NCBI RefSeq assembly: GCF_025639805.1
Contig: NZ_CP106735.1
Span: forward strand, 248,001-312,000
Reading direction: 5' to 3'
Origin: Reichenbachiella carrageenanivorans
GTDB lineage: Bacteria; Bacteroidota; Bacteroidia; Cytophagales; Cyclobacteriaceae
Length of the DNA stretch: 64,000 bases
In this document: positions 12,001-19,464 of the stretch, one piece after another
Layout: every line of letters starts with the position of its first letter
Position numbering within the stretch: the stretch's first letter is position 1
The notes under the pieces: generated by a model
What the model was told of the DNA's origin: nothing
Database searches by the model: none
The model's input: only the letters and a program-made list of their open reading frames with translations
Program-made: the position numbers and the translations under genes

Positions 12001-15000
12001 GACAATTTTTTAGTGTAACACTGATATTGGTATAGCTACCTGCTGAAAGATTTAAAATAGTCAAATTGCCACTGCCGTCAGATGCCAAAGTTTGAGACAC
12101 CAAGCTACCCAAAGTATACTCCACTGTATAGCTCGTTGACACATCCAAACCAGTCAACTCAATGCTACCGTTTGTACCTCCACATGTAGTAGGATCGACC
12201 AAAGTACCTTGTGCGATAACAGGATTAGCTGGGTCCGACAATGTGGTAGATAAGGCATTGGAAACGCAACCACTATTCGTAACAATAATATCTGTATAAG
12301 CGCCTTCACTCAAGCCTGAAATGGTATAATCTCCCAAGCCATTGGCGGTGAAAGTTGATGTAGTAACAGGCGAACCATCCATTTGATAATCCAAATCATA
12401 GGTAGTATTTTCAGCCAAATTGCTGATTTCGATAGAACCATCTGTACCACCACAAGTAGTAGGTGCCATAACCATTCCTAATTCAATATCTGGTGGGTTC
12501 AATACAATACTTGGTATGGTATTCGACTGACAGCTATTACTTGTTTGGATTACACTTATATTGGTATAAGTACCCGCACCTAGGTTGTCTATTTGAATAG
12601 CTCCAGTCACATCTGCAATCAACGGAGATACAGAGTTGACCAACGAACCATCTTTGGTATATTGATAATCATAATTATTCGATGGAACTAAACCACTCAA
12701 ACGGATATGCCCATCCATCGAAGAACATGATGCTGGTGCTTGCTCTGTATCATATATAATCGTAGGGGCCAGAGGTTCGCTCAAACTATAAGGCCCTTCT
12801 AGCACATTGGATGTACAACTAGATGAAGTCACAGAAATATCTGCATAGCTACCTGCCGATAGGCTGTTGATAGTCAATACCCCACTAGAAGCGGCAATGG
12901 TACGGCTCACAGGAGTTCCGTCTTTTTCATAATCAACAGTGTAAGAAGTATCTCCTGACAGTCCATTCAATCGGATATACCCATCAGTTCCTCCACATGT
13001 GGTAGGATTAAATGAAAGTTGATGAGCGATCGTTGCTGGTGTTGGCTCGCTCAGTACCACTGGCCCTACAAGGGTGTTGGATGGACATGAAGGCAAATCT
13101 GCATAAATATCCGTGTATGTACCATCGTTGAGTCCTGTGATAGTAACCTCTCCACTTGCATTTGAACTCAAATTAGTGGAAACATCCACATTGTCCTTTT
13201 TGTATCTGATGGTATATGGCTGACTAATCCCCAAACCGTCAATCATGATAGAGCCGTCTGTCAAATCACATCCACTTGGATCTTGGGAAGAAACCAAGGC
13301 AATGGTATTAGTAGGATTACAAGCGATAAGCACTCCCGCTGATGGATTGCTTTCGCAAAACGCAATATCAGGATTGTCCATTGTAACAGTCGCAATACCA
13401 TTGGCATATAGCACAGGCGAAGGAAGATCTAAATCCTCAATGACCCAATTGCCAATAGCAGCCAATGCCCCTTGAGGAACTGACGCTACCGCTCCAGGGA
13501 TTTTTACTCCATCGATATACAGTTGAATCACATAGGCCGAAGTCGTTGAGACCAATACCTCTCCTTCTAGTGTGGCATCTCCTGCTACTGGGCTAGAGGT
13601 GATTTTCAATGAATTGGTAGGGTCTGGTGTTTTCGTGCGTATTTGTACGCCTGCAGAAAAATCTCCTTCTGGCTCACTCAAATCTACATTTTCTGCCGTA
13701 GCAAATACCCACTGATTAGCATTGATAGAAAGCCCTTCAGCAGTCCACGATCCAGGAGAAAATACAACTTGGCTCGGCACGACTTCACTTTTAGTTCCTG
13801 TCTCGGTATTGGCCACATATATTCTTATGGTAAGGTTTGTAGTACTTTCGGTGGTAGACCCACTCACTTCCGACACAGTACCAGCAGCTTCTACACAAAA
13901 ATCATCCGTAATCACTGGCGCATCCGATGGAGGAGCCAACACTTCTAAATTTACTTCGTCCGATATCAAATCGGTACAAGCATATGAGGTGCTCGCAATA
14001 CTGACACGGTAATCGTAACCATTGTACCCTAGCGGTATGTTCGTAATGGATAAACTGCTAGTGGTAGCACCTGCATAACCTGGAGCCGAACCTCCATTAG
14101 TAATAGTACTCCATACTGAACCATTAAACTCTTCCCATTGGTAAACCAAGTCATCGCCTGTAGCTGTGACTGAAAAAGATGCATCTTCATCTCGCATGAT
14201 GCTTTCTGCTACAGGTTGTGTGGTGATGTTGCCAGCTATACCTGCAGTAGTCACATAGCTGTTGGTACCGGAGTATCCTCCTTGCCCGTCTACTCTACCC
14301 TCGGCATCTGATGTCACTGGCGAACTACCCAATAGACCGTCGTTGTCAGCATCTGCAAAACCTGCTTCTACCACATCATCACAACCATCGTTGTCACTGT
14401 CCAGGTCTAGATGATTAGGCACTCCATCGCCATCCGTGTCATACACATCTGGATATCCATTATTATCACTATCAGTATAAACGGTCGTAGACCCATCACT
14501 TACGCCGTTGTTGTCCAAAACATCTCTCCAGTTTTCAAGACCATCTCCATCTTCATCTCCATTGGGCTCATTGCCTCCTGCTTCTACTATGTCATCTATT
14601 CCATCATTGTCATCATCCAAATCAGCGATATCATCAAGCCCATCATTGTCTGAATTGGTTTTGTATCCTACCACTTGGTTGATAATGATTCCTGAATCAT
14701 AAGAGCCATCACCAACATCGGCCAAAGCTATCTTGAAAGTATAAGTCGTATTAGGTGTCAGGTTTTCTATACGCCCATTGAGGAGTGTGGTCATTCCGTT
14801 GAATTCGATGAACAATGGACCAGGTGTACCTTCATTGTTGTCTATAAAATAATTGGATTTAGTCAAATCAGCAGACGTACCATCTTGGGCACCCCCACAT
14901 ACACCACCATTCACAGAATTAACAGCGACGACATTGCCAGACTCTGGAACAAGTGCAATGTTTTGCGTGCCACTTATACCTGGTCCTGAAACGAAAAAAC

Positions 15001-15541
15001 CAAAGGCATCATTAAATCGAGAGCACACATAGTCTGGGTATTCCTCTGACCCAAATTGATATGAAATGATAATAGCATCTACATCCGCTCCTGTAGTGAT
15101 TTCAAACTGAAAAATAGCAGCATCATAAATGCCGGTAGAATTGATAGCCACCAAGTCTGGATCACTATAAGTATTGCCTGTGTTCTCTGACGAGCCAGCG
15201 GCATCGTTGGAAGAGAGGGCTGTAGTGACACTTCCTGTCGATAAGATGATCCCCGAATCTACACTTAGCCCAGCACCATTTATCCCATCAGAGAAAGTAC
15301 CATACTGAGCACCAGCATCACCAGGATTTGGAAACGTCCCATTGGCAAGTGTAACACCCGTTCCTTCTATGCGGCCCATCAGTGCACTGGCCCCTGCGCT
15401 CCCATTGTCTATGGTAGCTTGTGCCATCACGTTGAGTCTGAGACCAGCGTAAAGCAGAAACAAGCAAAATGACCATTTAGCCATAAATGCTTTCTTGATA
15501 TTTTTCGAATGATTTTCGTAGGTAGATTTGTGAGTTTTCAT
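6059..15541 (-). CDS. SprB-like giant repeat adhesin with type B T9SS signal
   Basis: The 3160-residue surface protein starts with a long signal peptide (hydrophobic core about 24-38, ending VMAQ). A choice-of-anchor L domain (about 45-290) and thrombospondin-type-3 Asp/Asn/Gly calcium repeats (about 295-395) follow. Next come Ig-like and SprB-type repeats of about 80 residues ending SAGSY or EGAYTDI, then twelve 104-residue bacterial Ig-like repeats (DNA 7355-11098). A cadherin-like module (motif TNEDQAITIDILANDFD), more type-3 repeats, and a gliding-associated type B C-terminal domain (NRWGNKVWE, then GTYFYIVDL) complete it. Proteins of this class are carried along the cell surface in gliding or act as adhesins. 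Neighbouring PorP/SprF and OmpA genes fit this. Met20 (15484) is an alternative start. Confidence 0.9.
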   Translation of the reverse strand: MKTHKSTYENHSKNIKKAFMAKWSFCLFLLYAGLRLNVMAQATIDNGSAGASALMGRIEGTGVTLANGTFPNPGDAGAQYGTFSDGINGAGLSVDSGIILSTGSVTTALSSNDAAGSSENTGNTYSDPDLVAINSTGIYDAAIFQFEITTGADVDAIIISYQFGSEEYPDYVCSRFNDAFGFFVSGPGISGTQNIALVPESGNVVAVNSVNGGVCGGAQDGTSADLTKSNYFIDNNEGTPGPLFIEFNGMTTLLNGRIENLTPNTTYTFKIALADVGDGSYDSGIIINQVVGYKTNSDNDGLDDIADLDDDNDGIDDIVEAGGNEPNGDEDGDGLENWRDVLDNNGVSDGSTTVYTDSDNNGYPDVYDTDGDGVPNHLDLDSDNDGCDDVVEAGFADADNDGLLGSSPVTSDAEGRVDGQGGYSGTNSYVTTAGIAGNITTQPVAESIMRDEDASFSVTATGDDLVYQWEEFNGSVWSTITNGGSAPGYAGATTSSLSITNIPLGYNGYDYRVSIASTSYACTDLISDEVNLEVLAPPSDAPVITDDFCVEAAGTVSEVSGSTTESTTNLTIRIYVANTETGTKSEVVPSQVVFSPGSWTAEGLSINANQWVFATAENVDLSEPEGDFSAGVQIRTKTPDPTNSLKITSSPVAGDATLEGEVLVSTTSAYVIQLYIDGVKIPGAVASVPQGALAAIGNWVIEDLDLPSPVLYANGIATVTMDNPDIAFCESNPSAGVLIACNPTNTIALVSSQDPSGCDLTDGSIMIDGLGISQPYTIRYKKDNVDVSTNLSSNASGEVTITGLNDGTYTDIYADLPSCPSNTLVGPVVLSEPTPATIAHQLSFNPTTCGGTDGYIRLNGLSGDTSYTVDYEKDGTPVSRTIAASSGVLTINSLSAGSYADISVTSSSCTSNVLEGPYSLSEPLAPTIIYDTEQAPASCSSMDGHIRLSGLVPSNNYDYQYTKDGSLVNSVSPLIADVTGAIQIDNLGAGTYTNISVIQTSNSCQSNTIPSIVLNPPDIELGMVMAPTTCGGTDGSIEISNLAENTTYDLDYQMDGSPVTTSTFTANGLGDYTISGLSEGAYTDIIVTNSGCVSNALSTTLSDPANPVIAQGTLVDPTTCGGTNGSIELTGLDVSTSYTVEYTLGSLVSQTLASDGSGNLTILNLSAGSYTNISVTLKNCPSNQLTSILLSDPANPTMTLGQNPVVCEGTTSGDLEFSATTNSPDTYSIDFDGTAEAFGFVDVVGATLSSSPIVIDIPAGADPDTYQATITVENSATSCAGSAEAFTVSVIGFPSVPTIQHLVTNDETPVISGSADAGVALVVEVATATYNLSADGSGNWSIDTEAVTPDNGVFTPNTNGANEVLVTAGVSGCEVSDMTADELNIDTTPPTVDIQDEPTVIVSASAFTVTLSFSEDVSNFVLSDVIVGNGFASNFKVIDGSTYTVDITPDMSDDVTIDVPAIVANDVANNNNTAAIQAVVPLNPTAPTVLSQITNNLKPIITGTTGTGAALDADETMTVTINGATYNVVPGANGKWSVDTDSDSPASGSLGIFSNGNSYEVVAIVEDAAGNEGIDVSSNEITIDTVSPAAPTVVSQTTNAVKPIITGTTGTGAGLPGDENMTVTVNGATYNVTPDASGNWSINTDTAPVITGTLGTFDDGNSYEVVSTVTDVAGNAASDASTNEVTIDRTAPTAPTIVSQTTAAVAPVITGTTGTGSALPAGETMTVEVNGASYNVTPDASGNWSVDTANDTPAMGTLGTFDDGSTYQVVATVTDAAGNTTTDGSTDEVVIDRTAPTAPTVNTLTSNDTAPVITGTTGTGSALPAGETMTVEVNGATYNVTPDASGNWSVDTANDTPAMGTLGTFDDGSTYQVVATVTDAAGNTTTDGSTDEVVIDRTAPTAPTVNTLTSNDTAPVITGTTGTGSALPAGETMTVEVNGATYNVTPDASGNWSVDTANDTPAMGTLGTFDDGSTYQVVATVTDAAGNTTTDGSTDEVIIDRTAPTAPTVNTLTSNDTAPVITGTTGTGSALPAGETMTVEVNGATYNVTPDASGNWSVDTANDTPAMGTLGTFDDGSTYQVVATVTDAAGNTTTDGSTDEVIIDRTAPTAPTVNTLTSNDTAPVITGTTGTGSALPAGETMTVEVNGATYNVTPDASGNWSVDTANDTPTMGTLGTFDDGSTYQVVATVTDAAGNTTTDGSTDEVVIDRTAPTAPTVNTLTSNDTDPVITGTTGTGTALPAGETMTVEVNGAVYNVVPDASGNWSVDTANDTPASGILGTFDDGSTYQVVATVTDAAGNTTTDGSTDEVIIDRTAPTAPTVNTLTSNDTAPVITGTTGTGSALPAGETMTVEVNGATYNVTPDASGNWSVDTANDTPAMGTLGTFDDGSTYQVVATVTDAAGNTTTDGSTDEVIIDRTAPTAPTGNTLTSNDTAPVITGTTGTGSALPAGETMTVEVNGATYNVTPDASGNWSVDTANDTPAMGTLGTFDDGSTYQVVATVTDAAGNTTTDGSTDEVVIDRTAPTAPTVNTLTSNDTDPVITGTTGTGTALPAGETMTVEVNGAVYNVVPDASGNWSVDTANDTPASGILGTFDDGSTYQVVATVTDAAGNTTTDGSTDEVIIDRTAPTAPTVNTLTSNDTAPVITGTTGTGSALPAGETMTVEVNGATYNVTPDASGNWSVDTANDTPAMGTLGTFDDGSIYQVVATVTDAAGNTTTDGSTDEIVINTNNNPVTVEDVVSTNEDQAITIDILANDFDPDIDPLIVTSASSDIGAVIINSNGTITVTPPVDYIGEIVVAYEISDGRGGTAVGSAKVTVLEDRSLDITMEEQCINDVPYVDYEVTALGFDPAGLTALVEWVNASGNVVQTLTNQPMSGRLLWPGAEVDSNGNGVNWPGWDFVDGTWVQVEDGLRNGMNVRISVNPENTLTVSYPPATPACAAQPINPFDTLDTDGDGVVDIDEDANDDGNLDNDDTDGDGTPDYKDEDDDGDGLFTIDEDLDQDGDPTNDDIDGDGIPNFLDSDDDGDNLSSLAEDTNGDGDLTNDDCDQDGIPNYLDADQCELPAKVLNNVISSSSPAPYNSLQIDNIEDFPSNTVQIFNRWGNKVWETKGYDNNGNAFFGTADGSGILGSNGSLPVGTYFYIVDLGSGQELLKGFVRVQ
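7355..11098 (-). repeat. Tandem 312-bp coding repeats (12 units, 10 nearly identical)
   Basis: The repeat lies inside the giant adhesin gene and each unit encodes 104 residues (DRTAPTAPTVNTLTSNDTA onward). Units at 7355-10474 (ten copies) are nearly identical at DNA level. The two at 10475-11098 are diverged older copies. A variant unit (TDPV, GTALP, TPASGILG) occurs at 7667-7978 and 8603-8914, exactly 936 bp apart, which points to duplication of a three-unit block. Confidence 0.95.
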
Positions 15542-15583
15542 AGTCTTTTTATTTTATGAATACTCAATATTAAAATAGGACAC

Positions 15584-15629
15584 TCCCTTATATGGGAGGA
15601 CTCGTTGAAAGGCGAAGATTACTCGGTGA
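15584..15629 (-). promoter_or_regulatory. Putative LytTR-type operator upstream of the giant adhesin gene
   Basis: On the minus strand: TCACCGAG (15622-15629), 13-nt variable spacer, TCAACGAG (15601-15608), then an extension with core CCCATATAAGGG (15584-15600). The half-site period is 21 bp, as in the copy at 5907-5952. The nearer edge lies about 45-60 bp before the adhesin start codon. A LytTR regulator gene is encoded about 3 kb upstream. Confidence 0.6.
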
Positions 15630-15701
15630 GCTAAAACACTCGCTTGCTCGAAAGAAATAATGTATTTTCTCTAAGTAAAAGCAGTATAACTCTTTAATAC
15701 G

Positions 15702-18530
15702 TTAATGTTCCGAGGACAAGATATCTCTGAGTGTGGCAATAATTGTTTCGTTTGACTTGGTCGCTTCTTGAATGATAGCCTCTTTGGATTTGCCTTGATC
15801 TAACAAGGCCTGATGAGCATCATTGATTACGCTATCCAAACCATGGTATCCTAAGACCTCATTGCTTGTTTTGATGCCATTACAGGCTTCTTGCAGTAGC
15901 TTTTCATTAGACTCCGTCATTGCAAGAAGGTATTTGTTGATAAAACCTTCGTACTGATCGAGATAGTGAGCGGTCAATTCTTTTTTAAATTCTACGTCTC
16001 CTTCAGACAATTCGTGAAGACGAAGATGTATCGGATTGTCTTCGATAATAGCCGTACGCTTGAGTACTTTACCTAGGTTCTTTAGAATTTTTTTATAGAG
16101 CTCTTCAGGGCTAAATGGCTTAGTAATATAATCCGTCATTCCTAGTTCCTTCACTTTTTTGCGCACGTCGAGCAGTGCCGATGCTGTGAGTGCAATGATG
16201 GGCAGGTGCTGGGCATAGGTGGTAGATAGCTTCCTGATTGCCTGAGTCGCTTGATAACCGTCCATTTCAGGCATTTGTAAATCCATCAATATGAGATCAT
16301 AACGTTCGGTCTTGGATCGTTCCAAGGCCAAGCGTCCATTCTCTACAAAATCCATCTTCATGCCCCATTTCTGCAGAAATTTTTCTAGCACAATTTGGTT
16401 GGCTCGATTGTCTTCTGCGACAAGCAAATGTATGTTTCTATGCGCTACATTTTCGAAAACAAGCAGGTTGTTTTTGATCTCTCCGTCTACATCTGAGGCA
16501 TTGCCGATAGGCAAATGAATATCGAAATAAAATATCGAACCATATCCCAATTCGCTATCTAAGTGGATTTCACTACCCATCAGTAGTAAAAGTTTTTTGG
16601 TAATGGCCAAGCCTAAACCCGTCCCTCCAAATTTTCTAGTCGTATCGTCGCTAGCTTGTGCGAAATTTTCAAAAATCAACGATTGGTTGTCTGGTTCAAT
16701 ACCTATTCCTGTATCGTGTATTTCAAAATGGACTTGCGCCATTCCTTCCTTTTTTTCTCCCAAAGTGACATCTATCTTGATGAAGCCTTCTTCAGTAAAT
16801 TTAATGGCATTGCTCAACAGATTGCTGATGATCTGAGTGACCCGAATAGGATCACCTACAAATATGTTTGGCAATTGCTCATCATACTGCAGCACCAATT
16901 CCAGTCCCTTTTTATTCACCTCTGGCATTACCGATTGTTTGAGGTTCATTAGTATTTCACTCAGGTCAAAATCTACTTTTTCAATATCGACTTTACCTGA
17001 TTCAATCTTATTGTAATCCAATATATCATTGATGAGTGACAACAAGTTTTCTCCAGAAAATTTCAAAAGATTCAAATGATCCAGGTGCTTTTGCTCTAGC
17101 TCTTCCATAAGCAACAGGTTGGTTACACCTAGGATCGCATTTAGTGGCGTCCTGATCTCATGACTCATCGTTGACAAGAAGTTTTCTTTAGCTTTAGCTG
17201 ATTCTATAGCTTCCAGTTTAGCTTTTTCAGCCAGTTTCATCGCTACTTGGATGGCATCGTCGTATTTTCTTCTTTTAGAAATATCACGTGTAGACGACTG
17301 CAAGGAGATCACTTCATTGTTTTCATTCAAAATAGGTTTGTAATAAAGCTCTACCCACACGTAGGTACCATCCTTCTTTCTCAACCTCGACTCTACCCCC
17401 GTAAAACTTTGATTATCAATTGATTTGCTATGCACTTCAGTTTTGAACTTGTCTAGCAAATCTGGATGTATCAAATCATAAAGACTCACGCCAATCAGTT
17501 CTTCTGGCTCATAGCCGAGCAAATCTTTGACAGACGATGACAGATAACTATATCTACCATCTGGCTCATGCAAGCAGATCATATCTGTGGAATGCTCAGA
17601 TAGCAATCTATACATCGCTTCACTTTTTTCCATTCGATCTCTGGCCTCGACTAGTTCTTGAATATTTCTAGCCACTCCAAAAGTGCGGACTCCGAGAGCG
17701 CCATCAAACTCTATTTCTACCGTCTGCCCTACCCAAACGGGCCCATTTTCTCCCTTCATCTTAAACTCCAAATAGGAAGACCTTATTTTATTTTTGAGTG
17801 TATGGACATAGTAGTTAGACACTCGTTTAGCATCAGACTCGTGTACCAAGTTTGAAAAATGCATTTTCAATAATTGCTCTTCTGAAAAGCCAGACATTCG
17901 AACAAGCACAGGGTTTACATAGATAAACATACCCTTCGGGTCTAGCTCATAGACCATATCACCGATTCGCTCTAGTCGGTTTCTAAAGGTCTGCTCCGTT
18001 TGAGACTGAGCCAACTTGGTTTCTTCAAGAATTCGGTTAGATTTTTTTAATTCAAGAAGAGCAGTCACCTGTCTGGACAAAGCCCATAGTGCTTCTTTCT
18101 GACCTTTCGTTAATTTTTTTGGCTGGTGATCTATGACACAAAGAGTACCTAGCGCATAACCACTAGTAGTCACCAATGGAGCCCCTGCATAAAATCGCAC
18201 ATGAGGATCTCCTATGGCAAGAGGATTGTCATGAAACCGCTCATCTTCAAAAGCATCTGGCACTTCTAGCAAATCCTGTGACGAATGAATCGCATGGGCA
18301 CAATAGGCGAGCTCTCTTGGCGTCTCTGTTGCCTCCAGTCCATGGCGGGATTTGAACCACTGCCTGTCCTTATCTATCAAACTCACCAATGAAATAGGCG
18401 AATCGCAAATCTGTGCTGCGATTTTTGTAATGTCATCAAAGCTCTGCTCGATAGCCGTATCTAGGATATGGTACGAATAGAGTTCGACAAGTCTTTCCTT
18501 CTCATTGGCAGGATTTTTAGGAGCGATCAT
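15702..18530 (-). CDS. Hybrid histidine kinase GAF-PAS-PAS-HisKA-HATPase-REC with dead Hpt
   Basis: The 942-residue kinase has no obvious membrane segment and is probably cytoplasmic. Domains in order are GAF (about 20-165), two PAS (about 185-300 and 305-420) and HisKA with phospho-acceptor His457 (MSHEIRTPLNAILG). A HATPase domain follows (DTGIGIE; FGGTGLGLAI), then a receiver with acceptor Asp750 (LILMDLQMPEMDGY). The last ~100 residues resemble an Hpt domain, but the motif reads EACNGIKTSNEVLG. Asn884 stands where the phosphorylatable His should be. The core from HisKA to REC is nearly the same as in the kinase at 20962-24180. It is last in the same-strand phosphorelay cluster, 95 bp after the LytTR gene. 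It probably passes phosphate to the separate Hpt protein. Confidence 0.9.
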   Translation of the reverse strand: MIAPKNPANEKERLVELYSYHILDTAIEQSFDDITKIAAQICDSPISLVSLIDKDRQWFKSRHGLEATETPRELAYCAHAIHSSQDLLEVPDAFEDERFHDNPLAIGDPHVRFYAGAPLVTTSGYALGTLCVIDHQPKKLTKGQKEALWALSRQVTALLELKKSNRILEETKLAQSQTEQTFRNRLERIGDMVYELDPKGMFIYVNPVLVRMSGFSEEQLLKMHFSNLVHESDAKRVSNYYVHTLKNKIRSSYLEFKMKGENGPVWVGQTVEIEFDGALGVRTFGVARNIQELVEARDRMEKSEAMYRLLSEHSTDMICLHEPDGRYSYLSSSVKDLLGYEPEELIGVSLYDLIHPDLLDKFKTEVHSKSIDNQSFTGVESRLRKKDGTYVWVELYYKPILNENNEVISLQSSTRDISKRRKYDDAIQVAMKLAEKAKLEAIESAKAKENFLSTMSHEIRTPLNAILGVTNLLLMEELEQKHLDHLNLLKFSGENLLSLINDILDYNKIESGKVDIEKVDFDLSEILMNLKQSVMPEVNKKGLELVLQYDEQLPNIFVGDPIRVTQIISNLLSNAIKFTEEGFIKIDVTLGEKKEGMAQVHFEIHDTGIGIEPDNQSLIFENFAQASDDTTRKFGGTGLGLAITKKLLLLMGSEIHLDSELGYGSIFYFDIHLPIGNASDVDGEIKNNLLVFENVAHRNIHLLVAEDNRANQIVLEKFLQKWGMKMDFVENGRLALERSKTERYDLILMDLQMPEMDGYQATQAIRKLSTTYAQHLPIIALTASALLDVRKKVKELGMTDYITKPFSPEELYKKILKNLGKVLKRTAIIEDNPIHLRLHELSEGDVEFKKELTAHYLDQYEGFINKYLLAMTESNEKLLQEACNGIKTSNEVLGYHGLDSVINDAHQALLDQGKSKEAIIQEATKSNETIIATLRDILSSEH

Positions 18531-18625
18531 AAGGTCTTAGTGTTAAACTAAATGATGGTACGATCGAGCAGATCATATCTTTCGATAGTTTATGAATTAC
18601 GTTTCACAAACATCCTATCTGGACA

Positions 18626-19327
18626 TCAAAGCAATTGGATTTTCGTCAATAATTCAGGCTTATATTTGGCACTTACAGGCACTATTGAATCGCCAATAAG
18701 TAGGCTATTTTGATCAATGTTGTCAATTTTATTGATCTGTACTAGATACGAGCGATGTACACGCATAAACAAATCTTTGGGCAGTCTCTCTTCTATGCTG
18801 CTCAACTTGTAATATACCACATGAGTCTTGTCCGTAGTATGCACTTTTATATAATCACCATAGCCCTCTACGTACAATATCGATTCGAAATGCACCTTGG
18901 TCAGTAGAAAATCTATTTTCATAAAAACAGCATCTCCACCTGTTATTTTTTCTTCCTTCTGGGTCAGATTGTCTTTGGCCTTAGTCACCGCTTTCATAAA
19001 GCGTGTGTAGCTTTCTATGGGTTTTACTAGATAATCTGTAACATCAAATTTGAATGCCTCTACCGCATATTTTTCTTGAGAAGTCACCAGTATGATTTCT
19101 GGTTTTTTATTCAATGATTTGATAATATCCAAACCACTGACTTCTGGCATTTGTACATCGAGAAACACAATGTCTGGCTCTAATTCTATGATTGCATTGG
19201 TGCCCTCCATCGCACTTTGATAGGAGCCAAGCAACGTTAGAAACCCTGTTTGCTCTATAAGAGATGTAATAATTTTTAGCGCGATGAACTCGTCATCGAT
19301 AGCAATACAAGTTATTTTCTTTGACAT
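18626..19327 (-). CDS. LytTR-family response regulator
   Basis: The 233-residue protein has an N-terminal receiver domain (about 5-120) with acidic pair DDE, acceptor Asp57 (DIVFLDVQMPEVSG) and the switch Lys of YLVKP. A C-terminal LytTR DNA-binding domain (about 125-233) carries the family motifs YVEGYGDYIKVHT and MRVHRSYLVQI. It lies between the separate Hpt protein and a hybrid kinase. It is the only DNA-binding output in the cluster, so it is the likely end of the phosphorelay. Candidate targets are the two direct-repeat elements at 5907-5952 and 15584-15629. Confidence 0.92.
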   Translation of the reverse strand: MSKKITCIAIDDEFIALKIITSLIEQTGFLTLLGSYQSAMEGTNAIIELEPDIVFLDVQMPEVSGLDIIKSLNKKPEIILVTSQEKYAVEAFKFDVTDYLVKPIESYTRFMKAVTKAKDNLTQKEEKITGGDAVFMKIDFLLTKVHFESILYVEGYGDYIKVHTTDKTHVVYYKLSSIEERLPKDLFMRVHRSYLVQINKIDNIDQNSLLIGDSIVPVSAKYKPELLTKIQLL

Positions 19328-19464
19328 AATACTATTAGGTTAGTGGTTTTGTTTTTTTGTACTCGATACATGATACTCCTTTTAAAAGGTACAAAAATCT
19401 ATGCTCATAATTAATTGACTTCCTTAGTATTTTAAAATTGGTTTGACCAACCCTTCTAATTTAC

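Noticed and set aside
13643..14012. Long plus-strand ORFs inside the adhesin gene
   Set aside because: They are antisense to a continuous 9.5-kb coding frame with clear domains; their composition reflects the complement of Thr/Ser/Asp-rich codons.
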